Shown: positions 19,531 to 28,471, numbered from the stretch's first letter. The stretch is 64,000 bases of DNA from a beta proteobacterium L13 (GCA_000335715.1 AMYZ01000001.1:248001-312000), one strand, 5' to 3'. Translations and numbers: made by a program. The notes: generated by a model from the sequence alone, not told the origin.

Positions 19531-20444
19531 GCCGACATACCGCATTACCACTACAGCTGGCCATCGGCCCCTTGCTGTATTTCTGGCCGCGCGACGAAGT
19601 GATGCGCTTTTATGCTGACGCGGCAGAGTGGCCTGTGGACCGCATTTATCTGGGTGAGGTGGTGTGCTCGCGCCGCCAGCAATTGAAGGTAGACGACTGG
19701 CTGGGTCTGGCGGCGGATCTGCAGGCTGCTGGTAAAGAAGCCGTGCTGTCCAGTCAGGGTTTGCTTGAGAGTGAATCTGACCTCAAGCGCCTGCGCCGCC
19801 TGATCGATGGGGCTGGTGTGCTGGTAGAGGCCAACGATACCGGCGCTGTCGGCATGCTGCAGCAGCGTGGCCTGCCATTTGTGGCTGGCCCACACCTCAA
19901 CATCTATAACGCCGCTACCTTGGCACTGTACCAGCGCTGGGGAGCACAGCGCTGGGTGCCGCCGCTAGAAATGCCGGCACAGCGAGTGCAGGCTATTACT
20001 CATGCCTTGCCGCAGCTCGATACCGAAGTGTTTGCATGGGGGCGGATGCCGCTGGCGTTTTCATCGCGCTGTTTTACCGCGCGGCATGAAGGACTCCATA
20101 AAGACAGCTGCGAGTTTCGTTGTTTGGCGCATCCGGACGGGATGCCATTGCTCACCCGCGAGCAGCAGGGCTTCCTGCAAATTAATGGTACCCAGACACA
20201 GTCGGCCGCCTGCCACAGTCTGCTTGATGAGCTGGATGCCTTGCCTTCGTCGGGTGTGAATGCTATTCGCCTCAGCCCGCATAGCCAGCACTTTGCTGAG
20301 GTGGTCCAATGGGCAGCCGCCTGTTTGCGTGGCGAACCGGCTGGCATGCCGCTAGCTGGTCTGGCACCCGCACTGCTGGTCAATGGCTTCTGGCATCGAC
20401 AGCCCGGTATGCAATTTCACGGAGTGCGCCATGACTGCTATTGA
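19521..20444 (+). CDS. ubiV: UbiV, oxygen-independent ubiquinone hydroxylation partner
   Basis: The 307-residue U32-family protein is the partner of UbiU in the oxygen-independent route. It has the family features [29 protein letters not shown] and the cysteine cluster [20 protein letters not shown] followed by a further Cys. Cys49, 184, 197 and 201 are the likely Fe-S ligands. I chose the ATG at 19521, which overlaps the ubiU stop, since it gives the family-length N-terminus. It overlaps ubiT by 14 bases. Confidence 0.92.
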   Translation: MEVSRHTALPLQLAIGPLLYFWPRDEVMRFYADAAEWPVDRIYLGEVVCSRRQQLKVDDWLGLAADLQAAGKEAVLSSQGLLESESDLKRLRRLIDGAGVLVEANDTGAVGMLQQRGLPFVAGPHLNIYNAATLALYQRWGAQRWVPPLEMPAQRVQAITHALPQLDTEVFAWGRMPLAFSSRCFTARHEGLHKDSCEFRCLAHPDGMPLLTREQQGFLQINGTQTQSAACHSLLDELDALPSSGVNAIRLSPHSQHFAEVVQWAAACLRGEPAGMPLAGLAPALLVNGFWHRQPGMQFHGVRHDCY

Positions 20445-20853
20445 CCCCCGTTTCGGTAAGTTGGCCGCACGCTTGTTGCGCGCTTGTCCTGATGCAGCTG
20501 CAAGCCAGTTGCTGGCACAGGCATTGAACCTCATGGGTTGGCGCGGTCTGATTCCATTGGATGACCCTATGCTGCAACAGCGCACGTTCCTTGTTGGTGT
20601 ACGTGATGCAGGCCTAGTGCTATCACTAAGGCACGATGGCAGTACCTTTCGTGCCTGCCCGCGGCTTGCAGCCCCTGACTTTTTCTTGCACGCTGACTTG
20701 GCCGATCACTTGGCCCTGCTATGGCGGCAGGAAGATCCGGATACGCTATTTTTCCAGCGCCGTATCGACATCGGCGGCGATACCGAGCTGGGTTTGTGGG
20801 TGAAAAATGTGTTAGACAGCATTGATTGGCGATCACAGCTAAAGTTGTATTAA
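20431..20853 (+). CDS. ubiT: UbiT, SCP2-domain accessory factor
   Basis: This 140-residue protein is the third member of the anaerobic ubiquinone set, an SCP2-type lipid-binding protein thought to bind quinone intermediates. Visible SCP2-like stretches include [39 protein letters not shown] and [20 protein letters not shown]. The ATG at 20431 has GGAG 7 nt upstream and overlaps the end of ubiV. Name and role follow the conserved ubiUVT linkage plus these motifs. Confidence 0.88.
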   Translation: MTAIDPRFGKLAARLLRACPDAAASQLLAQALNLMGWRGLIPLDDPMLQQRTFLVGVRDAGLVLSLRHDGSTFRACPRLAAPDFFLHADLADHLALLWRQEDPDTLFFQRRIDIGGDTELGLWVKNVLDSIDWRSQLKLY

Positions 20854-21031
20854 TGCGATCAAGCGATACATGCGTTCAAGACAATTCAACGGGCTAGGCC
20901 TGCTGCACATGACGGGCTGGGACTTGATGCCAAAGATCAAACAGACTTGGGCCCAAGCCCTTGGCATCCAGTTGTTTCAGGACTCTGAGCTGGTTACTGG
21001 TGGGCAGCTAGTAGTGGATTGCCGTTCACAT
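20854..21031. other. Gap between ubiT and modE remnant, no assignable gene
   Basis: A 43-codon frame from 20909 (MTGWDLMPKIKQTWAQALGI...) reads cleanly but matches nothing I recognise and lacks a ribosome site. No terminator is visible. Together with 21032-21245 this is a 390-bp stretch holding only decayed sequence. Confidence 0.4.
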
Positions 21032-21175
21032 TCAGACTAAAGCATGGCAGGAAGGAGGCGTGCGCTTTCCTCGTCGATTTAGCAGGATGATACGGTCGGC
21101 ACCGCCGAATTTCTGACCGTCAACAGTCATCCAGAGCGAACCCTGTAACCGGATAGTCTTGGCGTTAGCGTTCAT
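21032..21175 (-). pseudogene. modE: Truncated modE (molybdate regulator) remnant
   Basis: The frame opens NAKTIRLQGSLWMTVDGQKF, then GGADRIILLNR, which is the start of the ModE N-terminal winged helix. The protein diverges into unrelated residues after about 34 codons and stops at 47. The helix-turn-helix core and the molybdate-binding domains are missing. It lies directly downstream of modC in the same orientation, so it appears to be the decayed regulator gene of this mod operon. Confidence 0.75.
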
Positions 21176-21245
21176 ACTTTGCCTCTGTTTATTGCTAACT
21201 TTTTGACATAATCAGGTATTGGTCCTGGCGCTTGCATGTTGGGAC

Positions 21246-21944
21246 CTAATTGGTTTTCTGATGGCAAGATGCTGTTACTTGGCGGTCCAGATATCCGTCG
21301 CGCAGCTCGACGACATGGTCACCAAAGGTTTGTACGTCCAGCGGGTCATGGGTAATCAGCACCATGGGTATTTGTAATAGCTGCTGTAAATCGCTCAGTT
21401 CCCGACGCATGGTATTGCGCAGTGATGGATCGAGTGCTGCGAATGGTTCATCCAGTAACAGTGCCTGCGGTTCGGCAACGATTGTCCGAGCCAGGGCGAC
21501 ACGCTGCCGCTGCCCTCCGGACAGATCATCCGGCAGCTGGTGTGCCATGGCGGCTAAGCCGAAGGTGCGTACCCAGTATTCCACCTTATCGTGTCGATCT
21601 CGTGCTCGCGGGTTAAGCCAACCATGACTCAAGCCGAAAGCAATGTTCTGACGCACATTGAGGTGAGGAAATAGCGCATAGTCCTGGAATAGATAACCGA
21701 CACGCCGCGCTTGCGGAGCCAAGTTCAAACTGGCCGAGTGGTCAAAAAACGTTTGGCCATTGATACGGATATGACCGCGCTCCGGGGTAAGCAGTCCAGC
21801 AATCGCCTTCAGAGTCAGGCTCTTCCCGGCGCCGGATGGGCCGTAGATCACATTGCGCTGGCTGCCAGACTGTAATTGCACGTTCAGCGTAAAACTACGC
21901 GTGCCTGCGTGCAAGGTCTTGTAGATATCGATATCAAGCTGCAT
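21246..21944 (-). CDS. modC: Molybdate ABC transporter ATPase
   Basis: The 232-residue ATPase has Walker A GPSGAGKS (35-42), signature LSGGQRQRVALART from residue 141 and Walker B ALLLDEPFAALDP from residue 161. It resembles ModC but is short, ending soon after LQIPMVLITHDPLDVQTFGD, so the C-terminal TOBE/Mop molybdate-binding domain of longer ModC proteins is absent. It is 12 nt downstream of modB in the modABC operon and energises molybdate import, needed for molybdenum enzymes such as nitrate reductase. Confidence 0.9.
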   Translation of the reverse strand: MQLDIDIYKTLHAGTRSFTLNVQLQSGSQRNVIYGPSGAGKSLTLKAIAGLLTPERGHIRINGQTFFDHSASLNLAPQARRVGYLFQDYALFPHLNVRQNIAFGLSHGWLNPRARDRHDKVEYWVRTFGLAAMAHQLPDDLSGGQRQRVALARTIVAEPQALLLDEPFAALDPSLRNTMRRELSDLQQLLQIPMVLITHDPLDVQTFGDHVVELRDGYLDRQVTASCHQKTN

Positions 21945-21956
21945 TGCCTGCCTTAC

Positions 21957-22628
21957 TCAATGCCGAACAATGCGCCCAGGCGCAAGATAGCCGGCAGTCA
22001 ACAGTACCGCTATGCAAACGGCGGAGATGATGTACACAAGGATGTTGGCCAGATCGTCCTGCCCGGCCTGCACCGCCTCGTATACCGCGACGGACAGGGT
22101 CTGGGTCTTGCCGGGAATACTGCCAGCCACCATGAGCGTGGCGCCGAACTCGCCCAGCGCCCTGGCGAAGGCGAGTAGCAGCCCGGCCAGGATGCCGCGC
22201 CACGCTAGTGGCAGAGTCACCCGGAAAAAGACGGCGACATTGCTGATCCCCAATACCTTGGCGGCTTGCTCCAGCTGACCATCCACAGACTCGAATGCCG
22301 CTCGCGCCGGCTTGAATACCAAGGGAAAGATAACTGTGGAGGCCGCGATGACCGCGCCTTGCCAAGTAAAGATCAGGTTAATGCCGAACACATCGAACAA
22401 CCATGCGCCAAAAGGGCTGCGACGACCGAGCAGAACCAGCAGGTAATAGCCCAATACGGTGGGTGGCAGCACCATGGGCAGGGTTAGCAGCGTGTCTAGC
22501 ACATTACGCCCCGGAAACTTACCCCTGGCCAACACAAATCCTGCTGTCACACCCAGTACTGTTGTGGCAGTAGTGGCCAGCCCAGCCACTTTCAACGACA
22601 AGGCCAAGGCAACCCAGACCGATTCCAT
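21957..22628 (-). CDS. modB: Molybdate ABC transporter permease
   Basis: The 223-residue protein has about five membrane helices and the binding-protein-dependent permease EAA loop (AAKVLGISNVAVFFRVTLPL). It is preceded by the ModB-typical TLPMVLPPTVLGYYLLVLLG and followed by ARALGEFGATLMVAGSIPGK. It forms the inner-membrane channel for molybdate with ModC. It sits 18 nt after modA in the same operon. Confidence 0.95.
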   Translation of the reverse strand: MESVWVALALSLKVAGLATTATTVLGVTAGFVLARGKFPGRNVLDTLLTLPMVLPPTVLGYYLLVLLGRRSPFGAWLFDVFGINLIFTWQGAVIAASTVIFPLVFKPARAAFESVDGQLEQAAKVLGISNVAVFFRVTLPLAWRGILAGLLLAFARALGEFGATLMVAGSIPGKTQTLSVAVYEAVQAGQDDLANILVYIISAVCIAVLLTAGYLAPGRIVRH

Positions 22629-22646
22629 GATTGTGCTACTCCCGGG

Positions 22647-23399
22647 TCAGGGTTTCAGAAAGCCGTACTTGCCAAGAATGGTTTGGCCGGCGGGAGACAG
22701 GACGTATTCGATGAAGCTCTTGGCTTCCTTTGCATTGCTACTGCTGGTGCTCGCAGCAATCGGGTAACTGATTGCTGAATTGAGCGGCACGGTAAACGCT
22801 ACTTTCACCTTGTCCGGCATCACCGCTGCGTCTGTTGCGTACACGAAGCCAGCCTCAACCTCGCCTCGTGCTACATAGTCCAAGGATTGGCGAACATTCT
22901 GTGTATTGATAGCCTTGGCCCGGATCACTGACCACAGGTTGGCAGTTTCTAGTGCAGCTTGGGTATAGCGGCCAACTGGCACACTGGCAGGTTTTCCAAT
23001 AGCGACTTTGTCTATTCGCGATTGGGACAGGTCTCTGAGACGCTTGATCGCCAGTTTGCTGTCGAATGGCACAATAAGCACTAAGGCGTTACGTACAAAG
23101 TTATGCCGGCTGTTTGCAACGATCAGGCCCTGCTTGAAGGCCTGATCCATTGTTTCCTGATCAGCGGAGGCAAAGACATCCACTGGTGCTCCTTTGGCTA
23201 TCTGCTGCAGCAGGGCTCCCGAAGCGCCGACGTTCAATAGGACCTTGGTGCCCGGGTGTTGCCCCTCAAATGACTGCGCCAGATCTTTGAAGGCATTGGT
23301 CAGACTAGCTGCAGCTGAAACAGTCACATTGCCTGCAGCAGCAAGGTTGCTGAGTATGAGCAGTATGGCACTCGCAATTGAATTCAGAGTGGGCTTCAT
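22647..23399 (-). CDS. modA: Molybdate-binding periplasmic protein
   Basis: The 250-residue precursor starts with a Sec signal (about residues 1-22). It continues VTVSAAASLTNAFKDLAQSF, with conserved oxyanion-binding stretches NVGASGALLQQIAKGAPVDV and FASADQETM, IGKPASVPVGRY and VEAGFVYATDA. These are typical of ModA. I chose the ATG at 23399 because GGAGA lies just upstream; an earlier in-frame ATG at 23420 adds seven residues. It is the first gene of modABC, with a ModE-type operator just upstream. Confidence 0.94.
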   Translation of the reverse strand: MKPTLNSIASAILLILSNLAAAGNVTVSAAASLTNAFKDLAQSFEGQHPGTKVLLNVGASGALLQQIAKGAPVDVFASADQETMDQAFKQGLIVANSRHNFVRNALVLIVPFDSKLAIKRLRDLSQSRIDKVAIGKPASVPVGRYTQAALETANLWSVIRAKAINTQNVRQSLDYVARGEVEAGFVYATDAAVMPDKVKVAFTVPLNSAISYPIAASTSSSNAKEAKSFIEYVLSPAGQTILGKYGFLKP

Positions 23400-23425
23400 G
23401 ACGTCTCCATTCATGATCATATTTT

Positions 23426-23449
23426 CGCAATATAGCCAGGTACATAACG
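23426..23449. promoter_or_regulatory. Candidate ModE-type operator upstream of modA
   Basis: The site reads CGCAATATA, six bases, then TACATAACG: an imperfect inverted repeat (6 of 9 positions pair). Length, spacing and the right half agree with my recollection of the enterobacterial modA operator. It is 27 nt from the modA start. Confidence 0.5.
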
Positions 23450-23606
23450 GTGCTCAATACTCCTTACGGCCTAGTCTGCGCTTCGGCAGCTGGGGTTATG
23501 AGGTAAGAATGTGACGGCTTAGATATAGACCTCGATTCTAAATTTTTTCACCCACATATCACCTCCATGTCAGCAGGGTGATGATGCCCTGGATTCGCCC
23601 CTCTAA

Positions 23607-23629
23607 CCCCAGCCTAGCCTGGGGTTTTT
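23607..23629 (+). terminator. Hairpin with T-run just before the DUF932 gene
   Basis: CCCCAG and CTGGGG pair around a 6-base loop and are followed by TTTTT, only 16 nt before the next start codon. It may mark the end of an upstream transcript or act as an attenuator. Confidence 0.6.
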
Positions 23630-23645
23630 CTATGGAGTCTGTGAT

Positions 23646-24596
23646 ATGTCTCATCTTGTCGAAACCATGGCTTACGTGGGTGCTACCCCTTGGCATGGCC
23701 TGGGTAACCAGCTCACCGAACAACAGCCGATTGATGTCTGGCTGCACGAAGCAGGCATGAACTGGACCATCGAGCAAAGCGATGTGCTGTTCAATGTCTC
23801 GCAGGACGGCATGCATATCCGCATGCACCGCGATGCGAAGGTGCTGTATCGCTCCGATACCTTGGCACCGTTGTCTGTCGTTTCCCCGCGTTACAAAGTG
23901 GTTCAACCGCATGAAGTCCTGCACTTCTATAACGACCTGGTGCATGCCGGGGGCTTTGAGCTGGAAACAGCTGGCGTATTGAAAGGTGGCAAGAAGCTGT
24001 GGGCGTTGGCCAAGACCGGTCAGGAAACCTTGGTCCGTAGTGGTGACCGTGTGAAAGCCTACCTATTACTAGCGACCAGTTGCGACGGCACGCTGTGCAC
24101 CACGGCGCAATTCACGTCTGTCCGAGTGGTATGCAATAACACGCTGCAGATTGCGGTGGGGGATAACCTGGGTGCAGTAAAGGTACCGCACTCGACCGTA
24201 TTCGACCCTCTGGCGGTCAAGGATGCCCTAGGCCTGGGGCTGAGCGATTGGGATGTGTTCATGCGCAATATCAAAGCGCTGAGTCAACGGCCCATCTCGC
24301 CCGAAGAAGCCCGGCAGTACTTTGCCGATGTGCTGGATGAGCCAATGCCGGTAGAAGACGCCACACCCTCCAAAGCCATGCAACAGCTCCATGCTTTATA
24401 TAGTGGGGCAGGGATGGGGTCGATGCTAACCGGTACCCGTGGCACCGCCTGGGGGCTGGTGAATGCCGTAACCGAATACGTCGATCATCACCGTCGGGCA
24501 CGTAGCAGCGACTACCGTTTGGACTCTGCCTGGTTTGGCCAGGGTGCTACGTTGAAACAACGCGCAATGCATAAGTCATTGATTTTGTTGGATTGA
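23646..24596 (+). CDS. DUF932 phage/plasmid-like protein (YfjQ-type)
   Basis: The 316-residue protein shows the DUF932 pattern: WHGLGNQLTEQQPIDVWLHE near the start, LSVVSPRYKVVQPHEVLHFY, and TSVRVVCNNTLQIAV in the middle. The family is common on plasmids, integrative elements and P4-like prophages and its function is unknown. It opens the mobile-type module 23.6-30.7 kb. Two coding neighbours downstream are also element-associated genes of the same strand. Confidence 0.88.
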   Translation: MSHLVETMAYVGATPWHGLGNQLTEQQPIDVWLHEAGMNWTIEQSDVLFNVSQDGMHIRMHRDAKVLYRSDTLAPLSVVSPRYKVVQPHEVLHFYNDLVHAGGFELETAGVLKGGKKLWALAKTGQETLVRSGDRVKAYLLLATSCDGTLCTTAQFTSVRVVCNNTLQIAVGDNLGAVKVPHSTVFDPLAVKDALGLGLSDWDVFMRNIKALSQRPISPEEARQYFADVLDEPMPVEDATPSKAMQQLHALYSGAGMGSMLTGTRGTAWGLVNAVTEYVDHHRRARSSDYRLDSAWFGQGATLKQRAMHKSLILLD

Positions 24597-24687
24597 ATCG
24601 CGACTGCGCTTAACGCTGCCCCTTTCTATCGTTATCTGCCCAGCAGTGCTCGCCACTGCGGGTGCTGCTGTGGCCAAGGAGTGCTTT

Positions 24688-25032
24688 ATGACTGCTCTGG
24701 CTCATTTCCCTAAAACCCTGCGTATCCAGCAACTGAACGACGCCCTGCGTACCCAGTTTGTCGGTGGTCAGGTGCTACTCACTGCCGGCTTTCAATCCCT
24801 GCCCGATGAGCAGCAAGCTGCCTTGTTGCTCGCCATCCGCCACTTCAACGACTTCACCCCCGACAACGACCCCTACGGCGAACACGACTTTGTCGCGGTC
24901 GAACTCGACGGCGTGCAGGTGTTCTGCAAGATCGATTACTACGACCCCACGCTGCAGCAGCACTCCGTTGATGCGGCCAACCCTGTACTGACCCACCGCG
25001 TGATGACGGTGATGTTGGCCGCAGAGTACTAA
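24688..25032 (+). CDS. DUF3768 protein
   Basis: The 114-residue protein has the DUF3768 hallmarks QLNDALRT near the start and HFNDFTPDNDPYGEHDFVAV in the middle, then VFCKIDYYD. Function is unknown; the family is found mainly on plasmids and genomic islands. I chose the ATG at 24688, which has AAGGAG 6 nt upstream, over an in-frame start 42 nt earlier. A stem-loop at 25053 separates it from the next gene. Confidence 0.85.
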   Translation: MTALAHFPKTLRIQQLNDALRTQFVGGQVLLTAGFQSLPDEQQAALLLAIRHFNDFTPDNDPYGEHDFVAVELDGVQVFCKIDYYDPTLQQHSVDAANPVLTHRVMTVMLAAEY

Positions 25033-25052
25033 ACCCTTTTACTCAAACCGAT

Positions 25053-25081
25053 AGCCCGGACTGGCACTGCCAGCCCGGGCT
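25053..25081 (+). terminator. Stem-loop upstream of the YqaJ-like gene
   Basis: AGCCCGG pairs with CCGGGCT and the inner CTGGCA with TGCCAG, followed by a broken T-run (TTATGCTTTT). It lies 20 nt before the next start codon. Confidence 0.6.
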
Positions 25082-25101
25082 TTATGCTTTTGGAGGTTTC
25101 T

Positions 25102-26085
25102 ATGCGTGAACGCTACGGCCAGGCCAAGCGCCTGGCATCCACCCTGAATCTGCCGCGTGAACAATGGCTACAGCTGCGCCAGCTGGGTATTGGTTCGTCC
25201 GATGCGGCCGCCTCTGTCGGCCTATCTCCTTATAAGAGTGCGCTGTCGCTTTGGCTCGAAAAAACTGGCCGCAAACCGGCAGAGGATCTGTCCGATAAAG
25301 CCCCGGTGTTCTGGGGCACCATGCTGGAGCCGGTACTCGCCACCGTGTACGCCGAGCAAACCGGGCGCAAGGTACGTCGGGTAAATGCGGTACTGCAAAG
25401 CCCGCAGCACCAACACATGTTGGCCAACCTGGACCGTGAAGTACGTTGCGGGCGCGACGGTAACGGCATCCTGGAAATCAAGACTGCCAGCTACCACAGT
25501 GCGCCGCAGTGGGAAGAGGGCATCCCCGTCGCCTACCAGTGCCAGGTACTGCACCAGTTAGCCGTGACCGGGCTGGACTGGGCTGACGTTGCTGTGCTGA
25601 TTGGCGGTCAGGACTTCCGCATCTATCGCATTGAACGTGACGACGACAAGATCCTGGACCTGTGCGAACGCGAAGACGGCTTCTGGCAACAGGTCACCCA
25701 AGACCAGCAGCCATCGCCCGATGGTTCGGACGACGCGGGTAGGGCGCTGAGCTGGATGTTCCCCCGCGACCAAGGCATCACCCTGGACCTGTCCGAATCG
25801 ATGGAAGCCAACAGCCTGTTTGGCACCTTGCTCGCCCTGCGTGCCAAACAAGACGACCTCAGCCTGCTGGAAGCCCAAACCCGCCAGCAATTGCAAAACA
25901 TCCTCGGTACCGCCAGTGCTGCCGTGTTTGCCGACGGCAAAGTCAGCTGGAAGAAAACCAAAGATCGCACCAGCCCAGATCTGGACAAACTCAGCGCCGA
26001 TTACCCCGACCTGCTGCCGCAATACAGCAAAACCGTCGAAGGGAGCCGGCGCTTTCTCATTCACACTGCAAGGAGCGCAGCATGA
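25102..26085 (+). CDS. YqaJ-family phage-type exonuclease
   Basis: This 327-residue protein is a YqaJ/lambda-exonuclease-like PD-(D/E)xK nuclease. Visible motifs are IGSSDAAASVGLSPYKS (residues 30-46), LANLDREV (Asp111) and ILEIKTAS (Glu125, Lys127), then YQCQVLHQLAVTGLDWADVA. Such enzymes resect DNA ends for single-strand annealing recombination and usually pair with a RecT/Bet-type annealase; none is obvious here. GGAGG precedes the ATG at 25102. It overlaps the next gene by four bases. Confidence 0.88.
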   Translation: MRERYGQAKRLASTLNLPREQWLQLRQLGIGSSDAAASVGLSPYKSALSLWLEKTGRKPAEDLSDKAPVFWGTMLEPVLATVYAEQTGRKVRRVNAVLQSPQHQHMLANLDREVRCGRDGNGILEIKTASYHSAPQWEEGIPVAYQCQVLHQLAVTGLDWADVAVLIGGQDFRIYRIERDDDKILDLCEREDGFWQQVTQDQQPSPDGSDDAGRALSWMFPRDQGITLDLSESMEANSLFGTLLALRAKQDDLSLLEAQTRQQLQNILGTASAAVFADGKVSWKKTKDRTSPDLDKLSADYPDLLPQYSKTVEGSRRFLIHTARSAA

Positions 26086-26978
26086 TCAAAGGCCTCGCCA
26101 TCACCCCGCCCGTGATCGGGCGCATCAGCATCGGCAAGCTGGTTCAAAAGAACGACAAGTGGCTGCCGGAGAAAGACGACAGCTTCACCCTCACCACCCA
26201 GGTACAAAACCGCGACGGCTGGCTGCTGCACCCATTGCACCAACCGTTGGCCGACCAAGCCAACAACGGCAAGATCCGCGCTATCCCGGTACGTACCTTG
26301 TTCAACAGCAGCGAGCTGAACCTGCGTGCCGAATACTGCGCCTTCGACCGCGCCACCGGCCGCCCGCTGTGCGTGGGCAACGGTGAAAGCGCCAAGCTGT
26401 ACCGCAAAGAAGGTCCCGAAGACGTGAAGTGCACCGGGCCAGACCGCTGTCTATACGCCAAAGAAGTGGGCTGCAAACTGTACGGCAGGCTGAACGTACA
26501 GGTAGACGGGCAACAGGACGCGCTCGGTACCTTCATCTTTCGCACCACCGGCTACAACTCGGTGCGCACCTTGGCCGCCAGGCTACGTTACTTCGAAGCG
26601 CTCAGCGGCGGGCTCACCCACTACCTGCCGCTGATGCTGCGCCTGCGTGCCAAATCCACCACGCAGTCGTATCGGACCCCCGTCTACTACGTGGATCTGA
26701 CGCTACGCGAAGGCGTGGAGTTGGCTGACGCCATCTCACAAGCCCGGGCCGAAGCAGAAGCAGCCATGGAAGCAGGGGTCAACATCGAGCAATTTGAACA
26801 AACCGCCCTGCAGCTATTGGGTACCGGTCTGTTTGAAGAAACGGAAGAAGAGCTACCGCAGGTGATGGAAGAGTTCTACCCGGTAGAAAGCCCACCGCCA
26901 GAAGGGAGTACACCACCAGACAGCAAGCCTGTGCGCCTCACCGCCAGGCTGGGCAAGCAGACGGCCAAGTCAGCTTAA
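26082..26978 (+). CDS. Gp3-like / putative metal-binding protein of mobile elements
   Basis: The 298-residue protein resembles proteins annotated as 'hydrolase or metal-binding' or Gp3-like (phage recombination directionality factor family). Cysteines at 86, 97, 117, 123 and 131 could form a zinc site, including VKCTGPDRCLYAKEVGCKLY. The C-terminal 40 residues are low-complexity, rich in E and P. It overlaps the YqaJ gene and probably acts in the same recombination or DNA-processing pathway; exact role unknown. Confidence 0.68.
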   Translation: MIKGLAITPPVIGRISIGKLVQKNDKWLPEKDDSFTLTTQVQNRDGWLLHPLHQPLADQANNGKIRAIPVRTLFNSSELNLRAEYCAFDRATGRPLCVGNGESAKLYRKEGPEDVKCTGPDRCLYAKEVGCKLYGRLNVQVDGQQDALGTFIFRTTGYNSVRTLAARLRYFEALSGGLTHYLPLMLRLRAKSTTQSYRTPVYYVDLTLREGVELADAISQARAEAEAAMEAGVNIEQFEQTALQLLGTGLFEETEEELPQVMEEFYPVESPPPEGSTPPDSKPVRLTARLGKQTAKSA

Positions 26979-27323
26979 TCACTGCTGTAGACGGGCACTC
27001 AGTTGTTCTACTACCGAAATCACCATGGTGCGATCTTTTGTCGATAGCGGGGATAGGAGACGGGCCAGGTGTTGAGCCTGGCCATCCGCGTGGCTGGACA
27101 CCTCGGAGAGTAAAGCCGCGACATCGCATTCCAGTATCACGGCAATTTCGACCAAGCGGGCAACGGTGGGCATAACGATCCCGCGCTCCATACGCGAGAC
27201 CGCTTCATTGCCAATGCCCAGCTGTTCCGCCAGTTGCTCCTGCGTTAGTCCTTTGCTCAGACGGTGGCGAGTGATGGCCTTGCCAATCACCTTCGCCAGT
27301 TGATCCAGGTCGATAGTTGTCAT
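26979..27323 (-). CDS. XRE-family helix-turn-helix regulator
   Basis: The 114-residue protein has a Cro/C1-type HTH (LSKGLTQEQLAEQLGIGNEA, then VSRMERG) and a short C-terminal segment that may dimerise. I chose the ATG at 27323, with GGAGAG upstream, over a GTG one codon earlier. It diverges from the MORN genes; two related inverted-repeat sites lie in the shared promoter, so it probably represses both directions. Its 3' end abuts the previous gene's stop, convergently. Confidence 0.88.
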   Translation of the reverse strand: MTTIDLDQLAKVIGKAITRHRLSKGLTQEQLAEQLGIGNEAVSRMERGIVMPTVARLVEIAVILECDVAALLSEVSSHADGQAQHLARLLSPLSTKDRTMVISVVEQLSARLQQ

Positions 27324-27353
27324 CACGCTCTCCAGTTCAACCTGAATAGTCGT

Positions 27354-27371
27354 AACTCAACCCATTGACAT
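27354..27371. promoter_or_regulatory. Candidate XRE operator, copy 1 (imperfect)
   Basis: AACTCAACCCATTGACAT shares the left half AACTCAACC and ATTGA with the perfect palindrome at 27391, 37 bp away. It is 31 nt upstream of the XRE start. Confidence 0.5.
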
Positions 27372-27390
27372 GAAGTGCCTGCCGGGTTGA

Positions 27391-27408
27391 AACTCAACCT
27401 ATTGAGTT
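27391..27408. promoter_or_regulatory. Candidate XRE operator, copy 2 (perfect inverted repeat)
   Basis: AACTCAA-CCTA-TTGAGTT is a perfect 7-bp inverted repeat in the XRE/MORN divergent promoter. Confidence 0.58.
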
Positions 27409-27484
27409 GATAAGCGACGTTTAAAGTTAGCGCTGTGCCAAGAGCTGCACCTCGGACTGCGCTTTCTTCCATCAAGGAACCCTC

Positions 27485-28471
27485 ATGAAAACCAAAGTAC
27501 GCACCTTCACGGTGCTGTGTCTGTGCGCAATGGCCCTGACGGGTTGTGGCGACAAAATCATGGACTTCCGTAATGCCGAGATAGCAAGCGGAAAGATGTA
27601 CCGCCAAGGTGCCGATGAGCCTTTCAGTGGCAAGGTAACCAACGTGCCACTAGAGCGCCTGATCGATCGCCATCCTGGCTACTTCAAGGTGATGCCGGTT
27701 GCTTTTGTGGGAACCGGCACGCCAGCACCAGGGCTCGTATTCCAGGGATTGCAGGTGTACTCCAGCGGCTTGTTTGCACTGTGTGACGCTGAATTTACCG
27801 ATGGCCAGATGGATGGCGCTATGTCATGCCGTAAGGAAAAGACCAACGAGAAATTGCTGGATATCCAGTTTGATAAAGGCATGCTCAGTGGCCCTTTCAC
27901 CTTCTACACCAACCAAGCCTCGGCCAGCATCACGTTCAAACAAGGCATGCCAGAGGGCGTGTTGACGGTAAAGGTTAGCAAGACAGACAAGCCTGTTCAT
28001 ACCTACACATTCCAAGGCGGCAAGCTGAATGGCCGCGAGGAGGTACTGAATGAAGAGACCGGTGCGGTGACCAGCTATGCAAACTATGAGAATGGCTTGC
28101 TGGAAGGGGAGGTTGCGAGGTTTACGCCTGATGGCAAGCAGATGATCTACCTGGCGACCATGGTGAATAACCTGCAGGACGGTCCAGAAAAGTTCTTCTA
28201 CCCCTCCGGCAAGTTAATGAAGACCGGCCAGTGGTCGAAAGGCATGCCTCAAGGCCGCTTCCAGTTCTATGACGAGCAGGGGAGTGTTACCCAGGAAGAA
28301 GTGTGGAAAGACGGCGTAAAGCAGAATCCTAACGCCAACACGCCTGAGTTGTGCCTTGACGAGAAAATCAAGGCATTCCGCGAAGAGAACGGTGATGAGC
28401 AACCCATCATGCATGACGTGATGATGGATTGGGAAGGCGAGTGCGGTCTACCTGCCACCGGTTACAACTAG
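27485..28471 (+). CDS. MORN-type repeat lipoprotein
   Basis: The 328-residue protein has a lipoprotein signal with lipobox LTGC (Cys21). Repeats resemble the MORN/YwqK pattern: FTFYTNQASASITF, GKLNGREEVLNEETGAVTSY, GPEKFFYPSGKLMKTGQWSK, GRFQFYDEQGS. Such repeats are surface-interaction modules; the function here is unknown. It is the first of two tandem paralogues, 26 nt apart, under the presumed XRE operator. Confidence 0.78.
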   Translation: MKTKVRTFTVLCLCAMALTGCGDKIMDFRNAEIASGKMYRQGADEPFSGKVTNVPLERLIDRHPGYFKVMPVAFVGTGTPAPGLVFQGLQVYSSGLFALCDAEFTDGQMDGAMSCRKEKTNEKLLDIQFDKGMLSGPFTFYTNQASASITFKQGMPEGVLTVKVSKTDKPVHTYTFQGGKLNGREEVLNEETGAVTSYANYENGLLEGEVARFTPDGKQMIYLATMVNNLQDGPEKFFYPSGKLMKTGQWSKGMPQGRFQFYDEQGSVTQEEVWKDGVKQNPNANTPELCLDEKIKAFREENGDEQPIMHDVMMDWEGECGLPATGYN

